From Cecembia rubra (GTDB lineage: Bacteria; Bacteroidota; Bacteroidia; Cytophagales; Cyclobacteriaceae), in NCBI RefSeq assembly GCF_003014575.1, contig NZ_PYGF01000001.1:558001-622000 (forward strand): DNA of 64,000 bases, read 5' to 3'. The notes below the pieces were generated by a model. That model had not been told where the DNA came from. It did not search any database and worked only from the letters and a program-made list of their open reading frames with translations. Positions within the stretch are counted from its first letter, which is position 1. Each line of letters begins with the position of its first letter. A program made the position numbers and the translations under genes. Positions 1 to 8,445 of this stretch are shown here, piece after piece.

Positions 1-1050
1 TTCTGGCTGTTTTCCTTCTCTTACAGCTGCATAAACTTCCTTAAACATTTGTTTGGAAGTATCAGGAAATCCTTCATTATGCCCACCTGGGAAACTGATC
101 AGACCTGCTGCATCTCTATGGAATAGGGAAGGATCTTTCATGAGGTGATGATTGGCAGTTTCCCTTTTACCGATCCAAAGCTCATTAGGTCTTTCCGAAC
201 ACCATTCAAAATTAGATTTAGAACCGGCTATCTCAATATTAAGCCTGTTTTTTCTACCTGCATTGACCTGGGATACAGTGACAGAACCTTTATTGCCATT
301 ATCAAATCTCAACATTACAGTCGCATGGTCTTCGGTATTAATAGGTACTTCTTCATAGTCAGAAGCCTGCAGCATTTTCCCTGAATAGGTTTCTATTGCT
401 TTTAAAGGTTTGAGACGGGTTTTATGGACGGTAGAAAAATCTGCCATTACCTCTGTCACTTTCAGTCCAGTCACATATTCTGTCAAATCCAGCAAATGTG
501 ATCCGATATCGGCTATTGCTCTGGAATCCCCTGATTTATCCGGTTCCAATCTCCAGTTATAATCTGTGTTAAGGAATAACCAATCCTGAAGGTAAGAGCC
601 CATAATGCTGTAAATGTCACCCAATTCTCCATTTTCCCTCATATTTTTCATTTGACGCACCATTGGATAGTACCTTAGGTTAAAGTGAACAGCATTTACT
701 AAACCCTTTTCTTTGGCGATAGAAACCAATTCTTCCGCTTCCTCAATTTTTGTGGCTAATGGTTTCTCACAGACCACATGTTTTCCTGCAAGTAAAGCAG
801 CTTTGGATTGGGAGTAATGCAAAAAATTTGGGGTACATATATGAACCACATCTATACTTGCATCTTTCAGCATTTCTTCAAAAGTATAAGCATGGGGTAT
901 TCCCAATAATGCTGCTTTTTCTTTGGCCAGTTCAATGTTAACTTCACAAAGTGCTGATACTTCGATATTTGGTAATCTCCTTAAGGCTTCCAAGTGGGCA
1001 GGTCCAATAAATCCTGTTCCAACGATGGCAGCTTTGATCTTTTTTGTCAT
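1..1050 (-). CDS. Gfo/Idh/MocA family dehydrogenase, 3' end cut by window edge
   Basis: This minus-strand frame starts at the ATG ending at 1050 and stays open to base 1, so the C-terminus lies outside the window. The protein begins with a Rossmann glycine motif (AAIVGTGFIGPAHLEAL) for NAD(P) and has the family signature HVVCEKPLATK near residue 95. A later ADIGSHLLDLTEY segment matches the substrate-binding domain of Gfo/Idh/MocA oxidoreductases. There is no signal peptide, so it should be a cytoplasmic sugar or inositol-type dehydrogenase. The substrate cannot be read from the sequence. The second family member at 57232 differs in carrying a twin-arginine signal. Confidence 0.9.
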   Translation of the reverse strand, partial: MTKKIKAAIVGTGFIGPAHLEALRRLPNIEVSALCEVNIELAKEKAALLGIPHAYTFEEMLKDASIDVVHICTPNFLHYSQSKAALLAGKHVVCEKPLATKIEEAEELVSIAKEKGLVNAVHFNLRYYPMVRQMKNMRENGELGDIYSIMGSYLQDWLFLNTDYNWRLEPDKSGDSRAIADIGSHLLDLTEYVTGLKVTEVMADFSTVHKTRLKPLKAIETYSGKMLQASDYEEVPINTEDHATVMLRFDNGNKGSVTVSQVNAGRKNRLNIEIAGSKSNFEWCSERPNELWIGKRETANHHLMKDPSLFHRDAAGLISFPGGHNEGFPDTSKQMFKEVYAAVREGKQPE

Positions 1051-1165
1051 AGGTTTTTTGGTTTGATGATCAATTAATGAATGATTAAAGATAGGTGCTT
1101 GATTCGGAATTTAAAAAAGGGACCCATCAAAAATATACTTTTGCCAACAAAGGCCATTCAAAATA

Positions 1166-1199
1166 AAAAAACCTGATCGGAACAGTCCGACAGGTTTTT
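1166..1199 (-). terminator. Intrinsic terminator, potentially bidirectional
   Basis: AAAAACCTG, one unpaired A, TCGGA, loop ACAG, then TCCGA and CAGGTTTTT form a 14-bp stem. Read on the minus strand, the hairpin is followed by a run of T (plus-strand A at 1165-1171). It lies between the minus-strand membrane protein gene ending at 1264 and the dehydrogenase starting at 1050, so it should end the former transcript. Confidence 0.75.
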
Positions 1200-1263
1200 A
1201 GAGAGAACACAAAAAATCAAACGTCAGTCAGAAAAAACTTAAATTCAAATCAATTCGGTCTAT

Positions 1264-1776
1264 TTAAAATACAAAAACAAAAAGTGATAAAAATCCACAG
1301 GAAATGCCGACAACTTTAAAAATGATTCCTGTATATATTGTCAAATTGTGGGTGATTTCAGACGATGAGTTATCAAACCATACCATTCCATTTTCGTCTT
1401 TATGAAAAAACTCATAAATACTTGTTTCTATCTGAAACTTCGTTGCTATCAATAAGCAAATGAATGCAAATATCAACTGAGTTAAGATCAACTGAATTTT
1501 GTTTGGAGAACCAAAGAAGGGAAAATTAAATCCTATCGAAGCATTTTGAGAAGAAACCCCCGGGTTCTGAATTAATTCTTCATCAATAAAATAAAACGCT
1601 TCGTTTGTAGCAAAATAATCTTCTGTAGATTCCACTTCAATGTAAGCTATCCTCTCTTCCTCATTTAAAGCTTGAGTTTCATGATATTTTAACTGTAACA
1701 TGACAACTGAAGCTACCAATGCTACTAAAAACAGTAGGGCAAAGGTCAAATTCGAATAGTTCTTCAAATTGTTCAT
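1264..1776 (-). CDS. Hypothetical small membrane protein, about 170 aa, three predicted membrane segments
   Basis: I do not recognise this protein. From the ATG ending at 1776 it starts MNNLKNYSNLTF, followed by a hydrophobic segment at about residues 9-27. A soluble acidic stretch (EEERIAYIEVESTEDYF) follows, then hydrophobic segments at about 95-112 and 148-168. The layout resembles small DUF2975-like inner-membrane proteins, but that is only a topology impression. The frame is open further upstream to 2052. That extension is rich in Lys, Arg and Phe, looks non-coding in composition, and would place cytosolic basic sequence before a natural N-terminal membrane anchor, so I chose the internal ATG. 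A terminator lies just downstream. Confidence 0.55.
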   Translation of the reverse strand: MNNLKNYSNLTFALLFLVALVASVVMLQLKYHETQALNEEERIAYIEVESTEDYFATNEAFYFIDEELIQNPGVSSQNASIGFNFPFFGSPNKIQLILTQLIFAFICLLIATKFQIETSIYEFFHKDENGMVWFDNSSSEITHNLTIYTGIIFKVVGISCGFLSLFVFVF

Positions 1777-2161
1777 ATTTAATTTTAGAGTTCGTTTGGT
1801 GCTTTCTGCACAATCGAAATAATGCATAAAAAATCTATTATCAAAATTTTTATTATAAAAAAACTTACAAAACAAAATTTTATTAACGATCTTGTTTTTT
1901 GTGTATATGAAATTTTCAAAAAACGATTTCATTAGGTGGTATCTTCGTCTATAGTCCTTTGGGGAGCAAATCTTCCGTGGAAAGTCAAACTTAATTTTGT
2001 ATCTATTCATAGAGGTCTGATTAGAGGAAGGAAGGTCTAAACAGCAGTCCATTTAAATAATTCAACAACTGCTTATCAAAATACAATGCAATTTCTGTGC
2101 TGAATGTTTAGATCATGGGTAATTTTTGTTTAACTTAAAGCAAAAAATTACATTTCATAAG
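1777..2161. other. Divergent intergenic region of 385 bp
   Basis: This AT-rich stretch lies between the small membrane protein (minus) and the molybdenum hydroxylase genes (plus). The minus-strand frame stays open through it but reads as low-complexity Lys/Phe/Arg-rich sequence. A TAAGTTTG -7-like octamer occurs on the minus strand at 1986-1993 and a TAATTTTG on the plus strand at 1992-1999, both without a convincing -33 partner. I see no RNA gene or long inverted repeat. Confidence 0.4.
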
Positions 2162-2620
2162 ATGGCTAATTATAAACTTAAAATCAACGGAGAAACTTTT
2201 CAGGTTGATGTGGAAGATGATACACCATTACTATGGGTATTGAGGGATCATCTCGGCCTGGTAGGGACTAAGTTTTCCTGTGGAATCGCGCAGTGTGGAT
2301 CCTGTACCGTTCATGTCAATGGTGAGGCAACATACTCTTGTACTTTACCGGTATCAAGCATTGGATCGAGTGAAGTGACTACCATTGAAGGTTTATCTAA
2401 AAACGGAGACCATCCTGTACAAAAAGCTTGGGAAGAAATTGATGTGGCCCAATGTGGGTATTGCCAGGCAGGGCAGATTATGAATGCAGCTGCATTTTTG
2501 AAAAAGAATCCCAAACCTACCTTGGAAGAAATTGAAAATGCAATGAACAGGAACCTTTGCAGATGCGGCACTTATCATAAAATCAGGGAAGCAGTAGCCC
2601 TTGCAGCTAAAATGAAATGA
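2162..2620 (+). CDS. (2Fe-2S)-binding small subunit of a molybdenum hydroxylase (isoquinoline 1-oxidoreductase alpha type)
   Basis: The 152-aa protein carries the two [2Fe-2S] clusters that pass electrons from the molybdenum site of a xanthine-dehydrogenase-family enzyme. The plant-ferredoxin-type cluster is bound by C40, C45, C48 and C60 (CGIAQCGSC motif). The C-terminal helical cluster domain uses C98, C101, C133 and C135 (CGYCQAGQ and NLCRCGTY). I start at the ATG at 2162 (MANYKLKING), where family homology begins. The in-frame upstream start at 2126 would add 12 unrelated residues. The stop overlaps the ATG of the large subunit (ATGA), which implies translational coupling. Two-subunit organisation without an FAD subunit is typical of the IorAB/aldehyde-dehydrogenase type. 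The substrate is unknown. Confidence 0.95.
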   Translation: MANYKLKINGETFQVDVEDDTPLLWVLRDHLGLVGTKFSCGIAQCGSCTVHVNGEATYSCTLPVSSIGSSEVTTIEGLSKNGDHPVQKAWEEIDVAQCGYCQAGQIMNAAAFLKKNPKPTLEEIENAMNRNLCRCGTYHKIREAVALAAKMK

Positions 2621-4782
2621 TCATGGAGAAGCTATTAAAAACTAACAGAAGGGATTTCCTTAAGGTGGCGGCCACTGCTAGTGGTGGTTTATTTATTGGC
2701 TTTTATTGGTCAGGATGTGATTCTCCCAAGATGAAAGTACTGACTGATGAAGAAGTATTGTCACAGGCATTTGAATTCAATGCATATCTCTCAATCTCAC
2801 CAAGCGGTGACATCGTCATTTATTCGCCCAATCCAGAATTAGGGCAGAATATCATGACTTCTTTTCCTATGATAGTTGCGGAGGAATTAGATGCCGATTG
2901 GACTAAAGTAAGAGTTTTCCAGGCTCCTTTGGACAATGAAAAATTTGACAGACAATTGACCGGGGGTTCTGGCGCAATGCCACATTCCTGGGAAAGACTC
3001 CGGAAGGCGGGAGCCACGGCCCGGCACCTTTTATTGACTGTTGCTGCTACTAACCTTGGCGTTTCAATTGATGAACTTAGCGCTGAAAAAAGTGCAGTTT
3101 ACCATAATGGTAAAAAGAAATTTGAATACGGAGAACTTGTAGCAGAGGCAGCTAAGTTGACTGCGCCTGATGAGGTGAAACTAAAGGATCCAAAAGACTT
3201 CAAAATCATTGGAACTCCTGTAAAAAATGTGGTTAACAAGGAAATGTTTACCGGAAAGCCCTTATATGGACTTGATTTTTACAGAGAGGGTATGGTACAT
3301 GCTATGATCCAACGCCCTCCATTTGGTATGAAAATCAAATCAGTGGATGATTCAGGTGCAAGGTCAGTTTCAGGAGTGACTGATGTTGTAGTATTCAAAA
3401 ACAATGTTGCTGTGGTGGGCAACTCTACCTGGCCGTTGATTAAGGCAAAAAGACAGCTTAAGATTGAATATGAGCCGGATGGTGCAGTAGAAAGTAGCTT
3501 TGACCATGACCGGATCATGAAAGACCTTTTGGATAGCAAAAATGCACAGGTCATGAGAAAAGATGGTGATGTTGAAGCTGCATTCAAAACTGCTGCACAG
3601 GTGATTACAAGTGAGTACCAATGTCCATTCCTGTCACATTCACCTATGGAACCTCAAAACTTCTTTGCCCATGTAAAAGGGGATAAAGTTGAGCTTGTTG
3701 GTCCTACACAGACTCCAGACCGGGCAAGGATGGAAACTGCTCAGTTGCTTGGTATCCCTACTGAAAATATCACGGTCGAAATTACCAGGCTTGGAGGTGG
3801 ATTTGGAAGAAGACTTAGGGCGGATTTCGTAGTAGAAGCTGCAGAGCTGTCCAAAATATTGGATAAACCAGTTAAAGTAAGTTGGACCAGAGAAGATGAC
3901 ATGACAGGTGGAGCTTACAGGCCTGCTGTTAGGTACAGGTTTCAAGCAGCTCTGGATGACAAAGGTAATATGATTGCCTATAGGCTGAGAGGAGCTGGCA
4001 TCAATGCAGGTAACTCAACCCGTGAAAACAATTTCCCTTCAGGTTCGATAGACAATTTATTAATAGAAAATATAGAACATAAATCCCCAATAACAACCAA
4101 TGCCTGGAGAGCCCCAATTACCAATTTCTTGGCCTATGCAGAGCAATCTTTCTTGGACGAAGTGGCACTGGCAGCCAAAAAGGATCCTGTTAAATTTAGA
4201 TTGGAACTTTTGGAAAGAGCCAAAAAGAATCCAGTCGGAGAAATTCATTATGATATTGACAGAATGAAAGCTGTGATAGAGACTGCAGCGGAAAAATCCA
4301 ATTGGGGCAAGAACAAAGATGTAATGCAGGGCTTCAGTGTCTATTTTTCACATAGATCATATGTTGCCCAAGTAGCCGATATCATCATGGAAGGTGGCCA
4401 ACCTGTTTTGAAGAAAATTACAGCTGCTACAGATTGTGGTATTGTAGTTCATCCAACTGGGGCCAATCAACAAGTTCGTGGCGGAATAGTTGATGGTATG
4501 GGGCATGCTATGTTTACCAATATGACCTTTGAAAATGGGCTTCCAAAACAAAGAAATTTTGACACCTATAGGTTGATCAGGATGAAGGAAGTCCCTGAAA
4601 TTGATGTACATTATGTAGACAGTGGCTATGACCCTACAGGACTTGGAGAACCAGCACTTCCTCCAACAGGTGGTGCCATTGCCAATGCAATTTTTGCCGC
4701 AACAGGCAGAAGGTTAAGAAGTCAGCCATTTATAGAACAAAAAGAATTTTCAGATATTAAATTGCAGATAAGAAGGACATAA
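2617..4782 (+). CDS. Molybdopterin-binding large subunit of a xanthine dehydrogenase-family enzyme (IorB type), TAT-exported
   Basis: This 721-aa subunit should hold the molybdenum cytosine dinucleotide cofactor. The N-terminus has a twin-arginine signal (NRRDFLKVAATASGG), so the folded heterodimer is probably co-exported to the periplasm with the 2Fe-2S subunit. Visible family motifs are MEPQNFFAH in the middle, the cofactor loop GGGFGRR at about 393-399, and the C-terminal GLGEPALPP, whose Glu at about 678 matches the conserved catalytic glutamate. The start overlaps the upstream stop by four bases. A second ATG two codons later is also possible. A hairpin terminator follows. Cofactor maturation genes (cysteine desulfurase, MocA-like, XdhC) lie immediately downstream. 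The electron acceptor is not encoded nearby and the substrate cannot be inferred. Confidence 0.93.
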   Translation: MIMEKLLKTNRRDFLKVAATASGGLFIGFYWSGCDSPKMKVLTDEEVLSQAFEFNAYLSISPSGDIVIYSPNPELGQNIMTSFPMIVAEELDADWTKVRVFQAPLDNEKFDRQLTGGSGAMPHSWERLRKAGATARHLLLTVAATNLGVSIDELSAEKSAVYHNGKKKFEYGELVAEAAKLTAPDEVKLKDPKDFKIIGTPVKNVVNKEMFTGKPLYGLDFYREGMVHAMIQRPPFGMKIKSVDDSGARSVSGVTDVVVFKNNVAVVGNSTWPLIKAKRQLKIEYEPDGAVESSFDHDRIMKDLLDSKNAQVMRKDGDVEAAFKTAAQVITSEYQCPFLSHSPMEPQNFFAHVKGDKVELVGPTQTPDRARMETAQLLGIPTENITVEITRLGGGFGRRLRADFVVEAAELSKILDKPVKVSWTREDDMTGGAYRPAVRYRFQAALDDKGNMIAYRLRGAGINAGNSTRENNFPSGSIDNLLIENIEHKSPITTNAWRAPITNFLAYAEQSFLDEVALAAKKDPVKFRLELLERAKKNPVGEIHYDIDRMKAVIETAAEKSNWGKNKDVMQGFSVYFSHRSYVAQVADIIMEGGQPVLKKITAATDCGIVVHPTGANQQVRGGIVDGMGHAMFTNMTFENGLPKQRNFDTYRLIRMKEVPEIDVHYVDSGYDPTGLGEPALPPTGGAIANAIFAATGRRLRSQPFIEQKEFSDIKLQIRRT

Positions 4783-4807
4783 GTTGCTTTCATCCAATAT
4801 TACCTAG

Positions 4808-4841
4808 AGGCTGTCTCATAAAAAGGGACAGCCTATTTTTT
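4808..4841 (+). terminator. Rho-independent terminator after the molybdenum hydroxylase genes
   Basis: AGGCTGTC at 4808-4815 pairs with GACAGCCT at 4827-4834, extended by one G-U and one C-G pair. It is followed by ATTTTTT. It sits 26 bases after the large-subunit stop. The core GGCTGTC is shared with the terminator at 61334. Confidence 0.75.
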
Positions 4842-4933
4842 GTCCTTGCAGGAAGGAATCTGAATCAAATTTCTTATTGGTAAATTTCAAGACCTTTATT
4901 TGGCTTACGATACAGCCTCTTAACTTTTTAAGC

Positions 4934-5290
4934 TTAAATCTCATCCATTTCCCTTTCCGGCCAATAAGGGCCTATAAGAATGAGCTGAGCATCCTCCGGA
5001 ATAATTTTAAAAGTCAATTCCATTTGTTCTTTCTCATTTTCATGGATATTGAGGCAGGCATTGAAAAACACAAGGTCAAATTCTACCTGCAGTTTACCGG
5101 TTAATTTTTCTGTAAAAACAGGTGGATTTGAAACGGTTACATTTTCTGCCACAGCACCTTGCTTCTTGAAGTAATAGGAAAGAAAAATTCCCAGCTCTTT
5201 GGTATTGGACTCCAACAATTGCAATAGAGATGCTTTCGTATAAGTTGGCCCAGTATGTTCGTCAATTCTTAATTTCCAGCTTTCTTGCAT
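4934..5290 (-). CDS. Conserved-looking hypothetical protein, 118 aa
   Basis: I do not recognise a family. The protein (MQESWKLRIDEHTGPTY...) is soluble and mixed alpha/beta in appearance, with no signal peptide or cysteine motif, and ends in an acidic tail (PEREMDEI). I chose the ATG ending at 5290. An upstream ATG at 5329 adds MKMDIRLIWVNLF, a hydrophobic stretch that looks like untranslated sequence, but the longer form cannot be excluded. A TAAATTTG -7-like octamer on the minus strand at 5294-5301 favours the shorter form only if the transcript is nearly leaderless. The gene is convergent with the molybdenum hydroxylase operon and divergent from the cysteine desulfurase at 5380. A role in Mo-enzyme maturation is possible by position only. 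Confidence 0.55.
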   Translation of the reverse strand: MQESWKLRIDEHTGPTYTKASLLQLLESNTKELGIFLSYYFKKQGAVAENVTVSNPPVFTEKLTGKLQVEFDLVFFNACLNIHENEKEQMELTFKIIPEDAQLILIGPYWPEREMDEI

Positions 5291-5379
5291 AAACAAATTT
5301 ACCCAAATCAGCCGAATATCCATTTTCATTTGTGGGATTAAATCTTTGCCCTTACCTTGGATTTAGAAAAAAGGAACAA

Positions 5380-6528
5380 ATGAATTATCCCATTTACATG
5401 GATTACAATGCCACCACGCCATGTTTGGAGGAGGTGGTGCAGGCCATGTTGCCATTTTTTTCGCAACACTTTGGCAATGCTGCCAGTAAAAGCCATGCTT
5501 ATGGCTGGATGGCTGAAAATGCGATTGAAAATGCCCGAGAACAGGTTGCTGACCTGATAGGTGCCAAAAGCAAGGAAATTATATTCACATCTGGTGCAAC
5601 AGAAGCCATCAACTTAGCCATAAAAGGTATTTTTGAAGTTTTTAAAGGAAAAAAACAACATTATATCACCTGCCAAACAGAACATAAAGCAGTATTGGAC
5701 ACCTTCAAAAGTTTAGAAAAAGAAGGTGCAGAAATCAGCTATCTTTCTGTAAATCAATATGGAGAGATAGATCTAGAGGAAGTGATGTCAAGCATTCAGG
5801 AACATACCAAAATGATAGCATTGATGTGGGGAAATAATGAAACAGGCCTACTCCATCCAATGGATGATATCATAAGGATTGCCAATGAGAAAAACATCAT
5901 CTTATTAACTGATGCTGTTCAGACTGTAGGGAAAATTCCTGTAAATGTATCCGGTATCCATATGATGGCATTTTCGTCACATAAATTTTATGGACCAAAG
6001 GGAGTAGGAGCCTTATACATCCGGCACAATCATCCTCTTCCAAAACCATTTCCCTTGATAGTAGGTGGTGGCCATGAAAAAGGTTACAGAAGTGGCACCC
6101 TCAATGTTCCCGGAATCGTTGGAATGGGAAAAGCCGCAGAAATTCAGCAAAAGTCTATTGAAAGTGACATGGACCGTTTATTACTTCTTAGAAATAAACT
6201 CGAAATCAACCTTTTAAAAATATCGGGGACAAAATTGAACGGAAGTCAAAAAAAGCGATTACCTCATGTGACCAATATATCATTTGAGGGGGTAGAAGGG
6301 GAGGAGTTGCTTCGGGCTGTAAATAAAAAAGTGGCTGTAAGCTCAGGATCCGCCTGTACCAGCATTTCACCAAAGCCTTCACATGTCCTTTCAGCTATGG
6401 GCCTTGATTCAGACTTAGGTAGGGCATCTATCCGCTTTAGCTTAGGTAAATTCAGCACAGAAAAAGAAATTGAAGACTGCGTTTCCCATGTGCAGCAAAT
6501 CATTCAGGAACTCAGGAATAAATCCTGA
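5380..6528 (+). CDS. Cysteine desulfurase (class V aminotransferase fold, IscS/NifS-like)
   Basis: This 382-aa PLP enzyme should remove sulfur from L-cysteine and hold it as a persulfide. The N-terminal MDYNATTP, the GATEAINLA segment, the PLP-binding SSHKFYGPKG (Lys about 202), His about 102 and the loop SSGSACTS with the persulfide Cys about 326 are all present. I start at the ATG at 5380, preceded by a purine-rich AAAAAAGGAACAA. The longer frame from 5332 adds unrelated residues. The position between a molybdenum hydroxylase and the XdhC/MocA pair suggests it supplies the terminal sulfido ligand of the Mo cofactor, as the NifS-type partner of XdhC does in Rhodobacter. It could also be a general Fe-S desulfurase. 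Its 3' end overlaps the convergent MocA-like gene by 25 bp. Confidence 0.92.
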   Translation: MNYPIYMDYNATTPCLEEVVQAMLPFFSQHFGNAASKSHAYGWMAENAIENAREQVADLIGAKSKEIIFTSGATEAINLAIKGIFEVFKGKKQHYITCQTEHKAVLDTFKSLEKEGAEISYLSVNQYGEIDLEEVMSSIQEHTKMIALMWGNNETGLLHPMDDIIRIANEKNIILLTDAVQTVGKIPVNVSGIHMMAFSSHKFYGPKGVGALYIRHNHPLPKPFPLIVGGGHEKGYRSGTLNVPGIVGMGKAAEIQQKSIESDMDRLLLLRNKLEINLLKISGTKLNGSQKKRLPHVTNISFEGVEGEELLRAVNKKVAVSSGSACTSISPKPSHVLSAMGLDSDLGRASIRFSLGKFSTEKEIEDCVSHVQQIIQELRNKS

Positions 6529-7136
6529 TCATCTTTGATTTTCAACAGTTTTTGATAATCTTCTTCAGTATCAATATCGAAAGTCCCTAGTGGAAAATCA
6601 ATTTTCGCCACATCTTCCAAATTCGAAAATATGATTTTTTTAGCACCCTCTTTATTGTCCAATGCCAAAAGTTCAGGAAAATATTTTTGATCGAATAAAG
6701 CAGGAACTCCTAGGGTATCACCATAAGAACTGGTAATTATACCCTTTTGACCCAATTGAAATTGGTCAATTAGCTTATTGATCAAGGCACTGTCAGCAAA
6801 AGGTTGATCTGAAAGCATTATTATGACAGCTTCTATTTGATATTTTTCAATCAAATAGGATAGACCTATTTTCATGCTTCCTGACATCCCGCTTTTCCAA
6901 TCCGGGTTATAGATGACTGAATCTTGGTCAAGATTCAGTTTTTTTTGAATTACACCAGCGTTAGCCCCAAGGACTGATATAATATGGTCAGAATTAGAAG
7001 TTTTCGCATGGAACATGGATATTTCCAAAAGTGTTTTTCCCTTAAAGGCCAGTAATTGTTTGGCACGTCCCAATCTGGCAGATTCTCCAGCGGCCAATAA
7101 AACAATCCCAATATTTTTGCGCTTATCTAAACTCAT
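6504..7136 (-). CDS. MocA-like molybdenum cofactor nucleotidyltransferase
   Basis: The 210-aa protein has the nucleotidyltransferase signature LAAGESARLGRAKQLL at about residues 14-29, which is the NTP-binding loop of the MobA/MocA family. Downstream are LSDQPF (family MxxDQP), YGDTLGVPALF and DIDTEEDYQKL, all typical of MocA/CTP:molybdopterin cytidylyltransferases. By family knowledge it would attach CMP to molybdopterin to make the MCD cofactor of xanthine-dehydrogenase-type enzymes. I start at the ATG ending at 7136, which overlaps the XdhC stop by 14 bases. The upstream in-frame extension is the XdhC coding region read in another frame. The gene pairing with XdhC supports MocA over MobA. 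Confidence 0.87.
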   Translation of the reverse strand: MSLDKRKNIGIVLLAAGESARLGRAKQLLAFKGKTLLEISMFHAKTSNSDHIISVLGANAGVIQKKLNLDQDSVIYNPDWKSGMSGSMKIGLSYLIEKYQIEAVIIMLSDQPFADSALINKLIDQFQLGQKGIITSSYGDTLGVPALFDQKYFPELLALDNKEGAKKIIFSNLEDVAKIDFPLGTFDIDTEEDYQKLLKIKDDQDLFLSS

Positions 7137-8244
7137 CGTGAATTGGTCCTGATTTATCTCTAAGGTGCATAATAGATTTCCTGGATAGGACAGCCTTAAT
7201 TTCCGCCAAAATAGAAAGTGCAATTTCTTCAGAACCTTCTGCACCTATATCAAGACCCATTGGCCCATAAATATTTTCTGAATTTGGTTGCATTCCCTGA
7301 TTTTCCAGCCTTTCAAGCAATTTCATAGATTTCTTTTTCGGCCCAAGGATACCTATATATGGTAGAGGATGCTGAATCAACCTTGATAATACTACGGCTT
7401 CATATTCAAAGTTATGTGTCATCAAGAGTGCTACGGTATGCTCATCCCATTCCAGATTTAGAATAACTTCATCTGCTGGACCTACGAGAATTTTATCAGC
7501 TGAAGGAAATCTACTGCCATTTGCATGATTTTTGCGCCCATCAATCAACCATAATTCCCATCCCATTAAATGCGCCATTTTGGCTAAAGGAATTGTATCA
7601 TTTCCAGCCCCAAATAAAAGTAATCTTAAAGGTGCCTTAATGACTTCATAAAAAACAAAAAGATCATCAAAATCCGGATAATGTTTTATCTGATTTACTC
7701 CCCGTTCTATGAAATCCATGGACTCTTGCTGAATGGCCTGTCTCAGCTCATTGTTGAAATCCATGGCATTTCCAATTTCTAAGTCATCTTTGAAAAGTAA
7801 CTTAGTTCCAATTTGTTCTTCTCTGGATTTTTTAAGTGAGAATACCGTGACCAATAGAGATGTTTTTCGATCAGCAAGTGCTTTTTTCAATAATTCAATC
7901 GGATTGTTATGATCCCCGGCAAGTATTGGCTCGATTAGGACTTGAATTATGCCATTACAACCCAGGCCTATTCCAAATTTTTGGTCATCTTCATCCGTTG
8001 TATCATAGGTAACAACCATGGATTTTTGCTGAAAAATTACAGATTGTGCCTTCCTTAAAGCGTCACCTTCCAGACATCCTCCCGAAATTGCGCCTGTCAA
8101 ATCACCATCCTCTGTTACCAGCATCCTTGCACCGGGTCTCCTGTAAGCAGAACCATCCACTTTAACAACCGTGGCAAGCGCTGTTTTTTTGGAAATTTCT
8201 ACACTGTTTTGGTATGCCTGAATAATCTGATGCAATTCTTTCAT
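7123..8244 (-). CDS. XdhC/CoxI-family molybdenum cofactor chaperone
   Basis: The 373-aa protein has the two usual XdhC modules. The N-terminal XdhC/CoxI domain shows GSAYRRPGARM and GAISGGCLEGD. A C-terminal Rossmann-like XdhC domain begins at LLLFGAGNDTIPLAKMAHLMGW and ends near ILGPKKKSMKLLERL and GLDIGAEGSEEIALSI. Known XdhC proteins bind molybdenum cofactor, protect it during sulfuration by a NifS-type desulfurase and insert it into the hydroxylase. Both partner genes are here. It is the first gene of a two-gene minus-strand unit with the MocA-like gene. The start is the ATG ending at 8244, and no good promoter motif is visible upstream. Confidence 0.93.
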   Translation of the reverse strand: MKELHQIIQAYQNSVEISKKTALATVVKVDGSAYRRPGARMLVTEDGDLTGAISGGCLEGDALRKAQSVIFQQKSMVVTYDTTDEDDQKFGIGLGCNGIIQVLIEPILAGDHNNPIELLKKALADRKTSLLVTVFSLKKSREEQIGTKLLFKDDLEIGNAMDFNNELRQAIQQESMDFIERGVNQIKHYPDFDDLFVFYEVIKAPLRLLLFGAGNDTIPLAKMAHLMGWELWLIDGRKNHANGSRFPSADKILVGPADEVILNLEWDEHTVALLMTHNFEYEAVVLSRLIQHPLPYIGILGPKKKSMKLLERLENQGMQPNSENIYGPMGLDIGAEGSEEIALSILAEIKAVLSRKSIMHLRDKSGPIHDEFR

Positions 8245-8445
8245 GTGGATGAATTTTAGATACTAAGCTAATTAATTTTCCAAATCGGAGAATAATTGCT
8301 TTGATAAATGGCCACATAAAGTTAAGGAGCAAGTGCAAACTATTTCTTCTTCAAGTTTTGCCTGATGGATTATTTTATAAAAGATTCTATAAAGAATGGC
8401 TCAAAAAATAGGAAAAATACCCAGAATGTGGGAATATTGTAAAAT

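Noticed and set aside
5294-5301. TAAATTTG -7-like octamer on the minus strand before the 118-aa gene
   Set aside because: It has no -33 partner and directly abuts the chosen ATG. Such octamers are expected by chance in AT-rich DNA.
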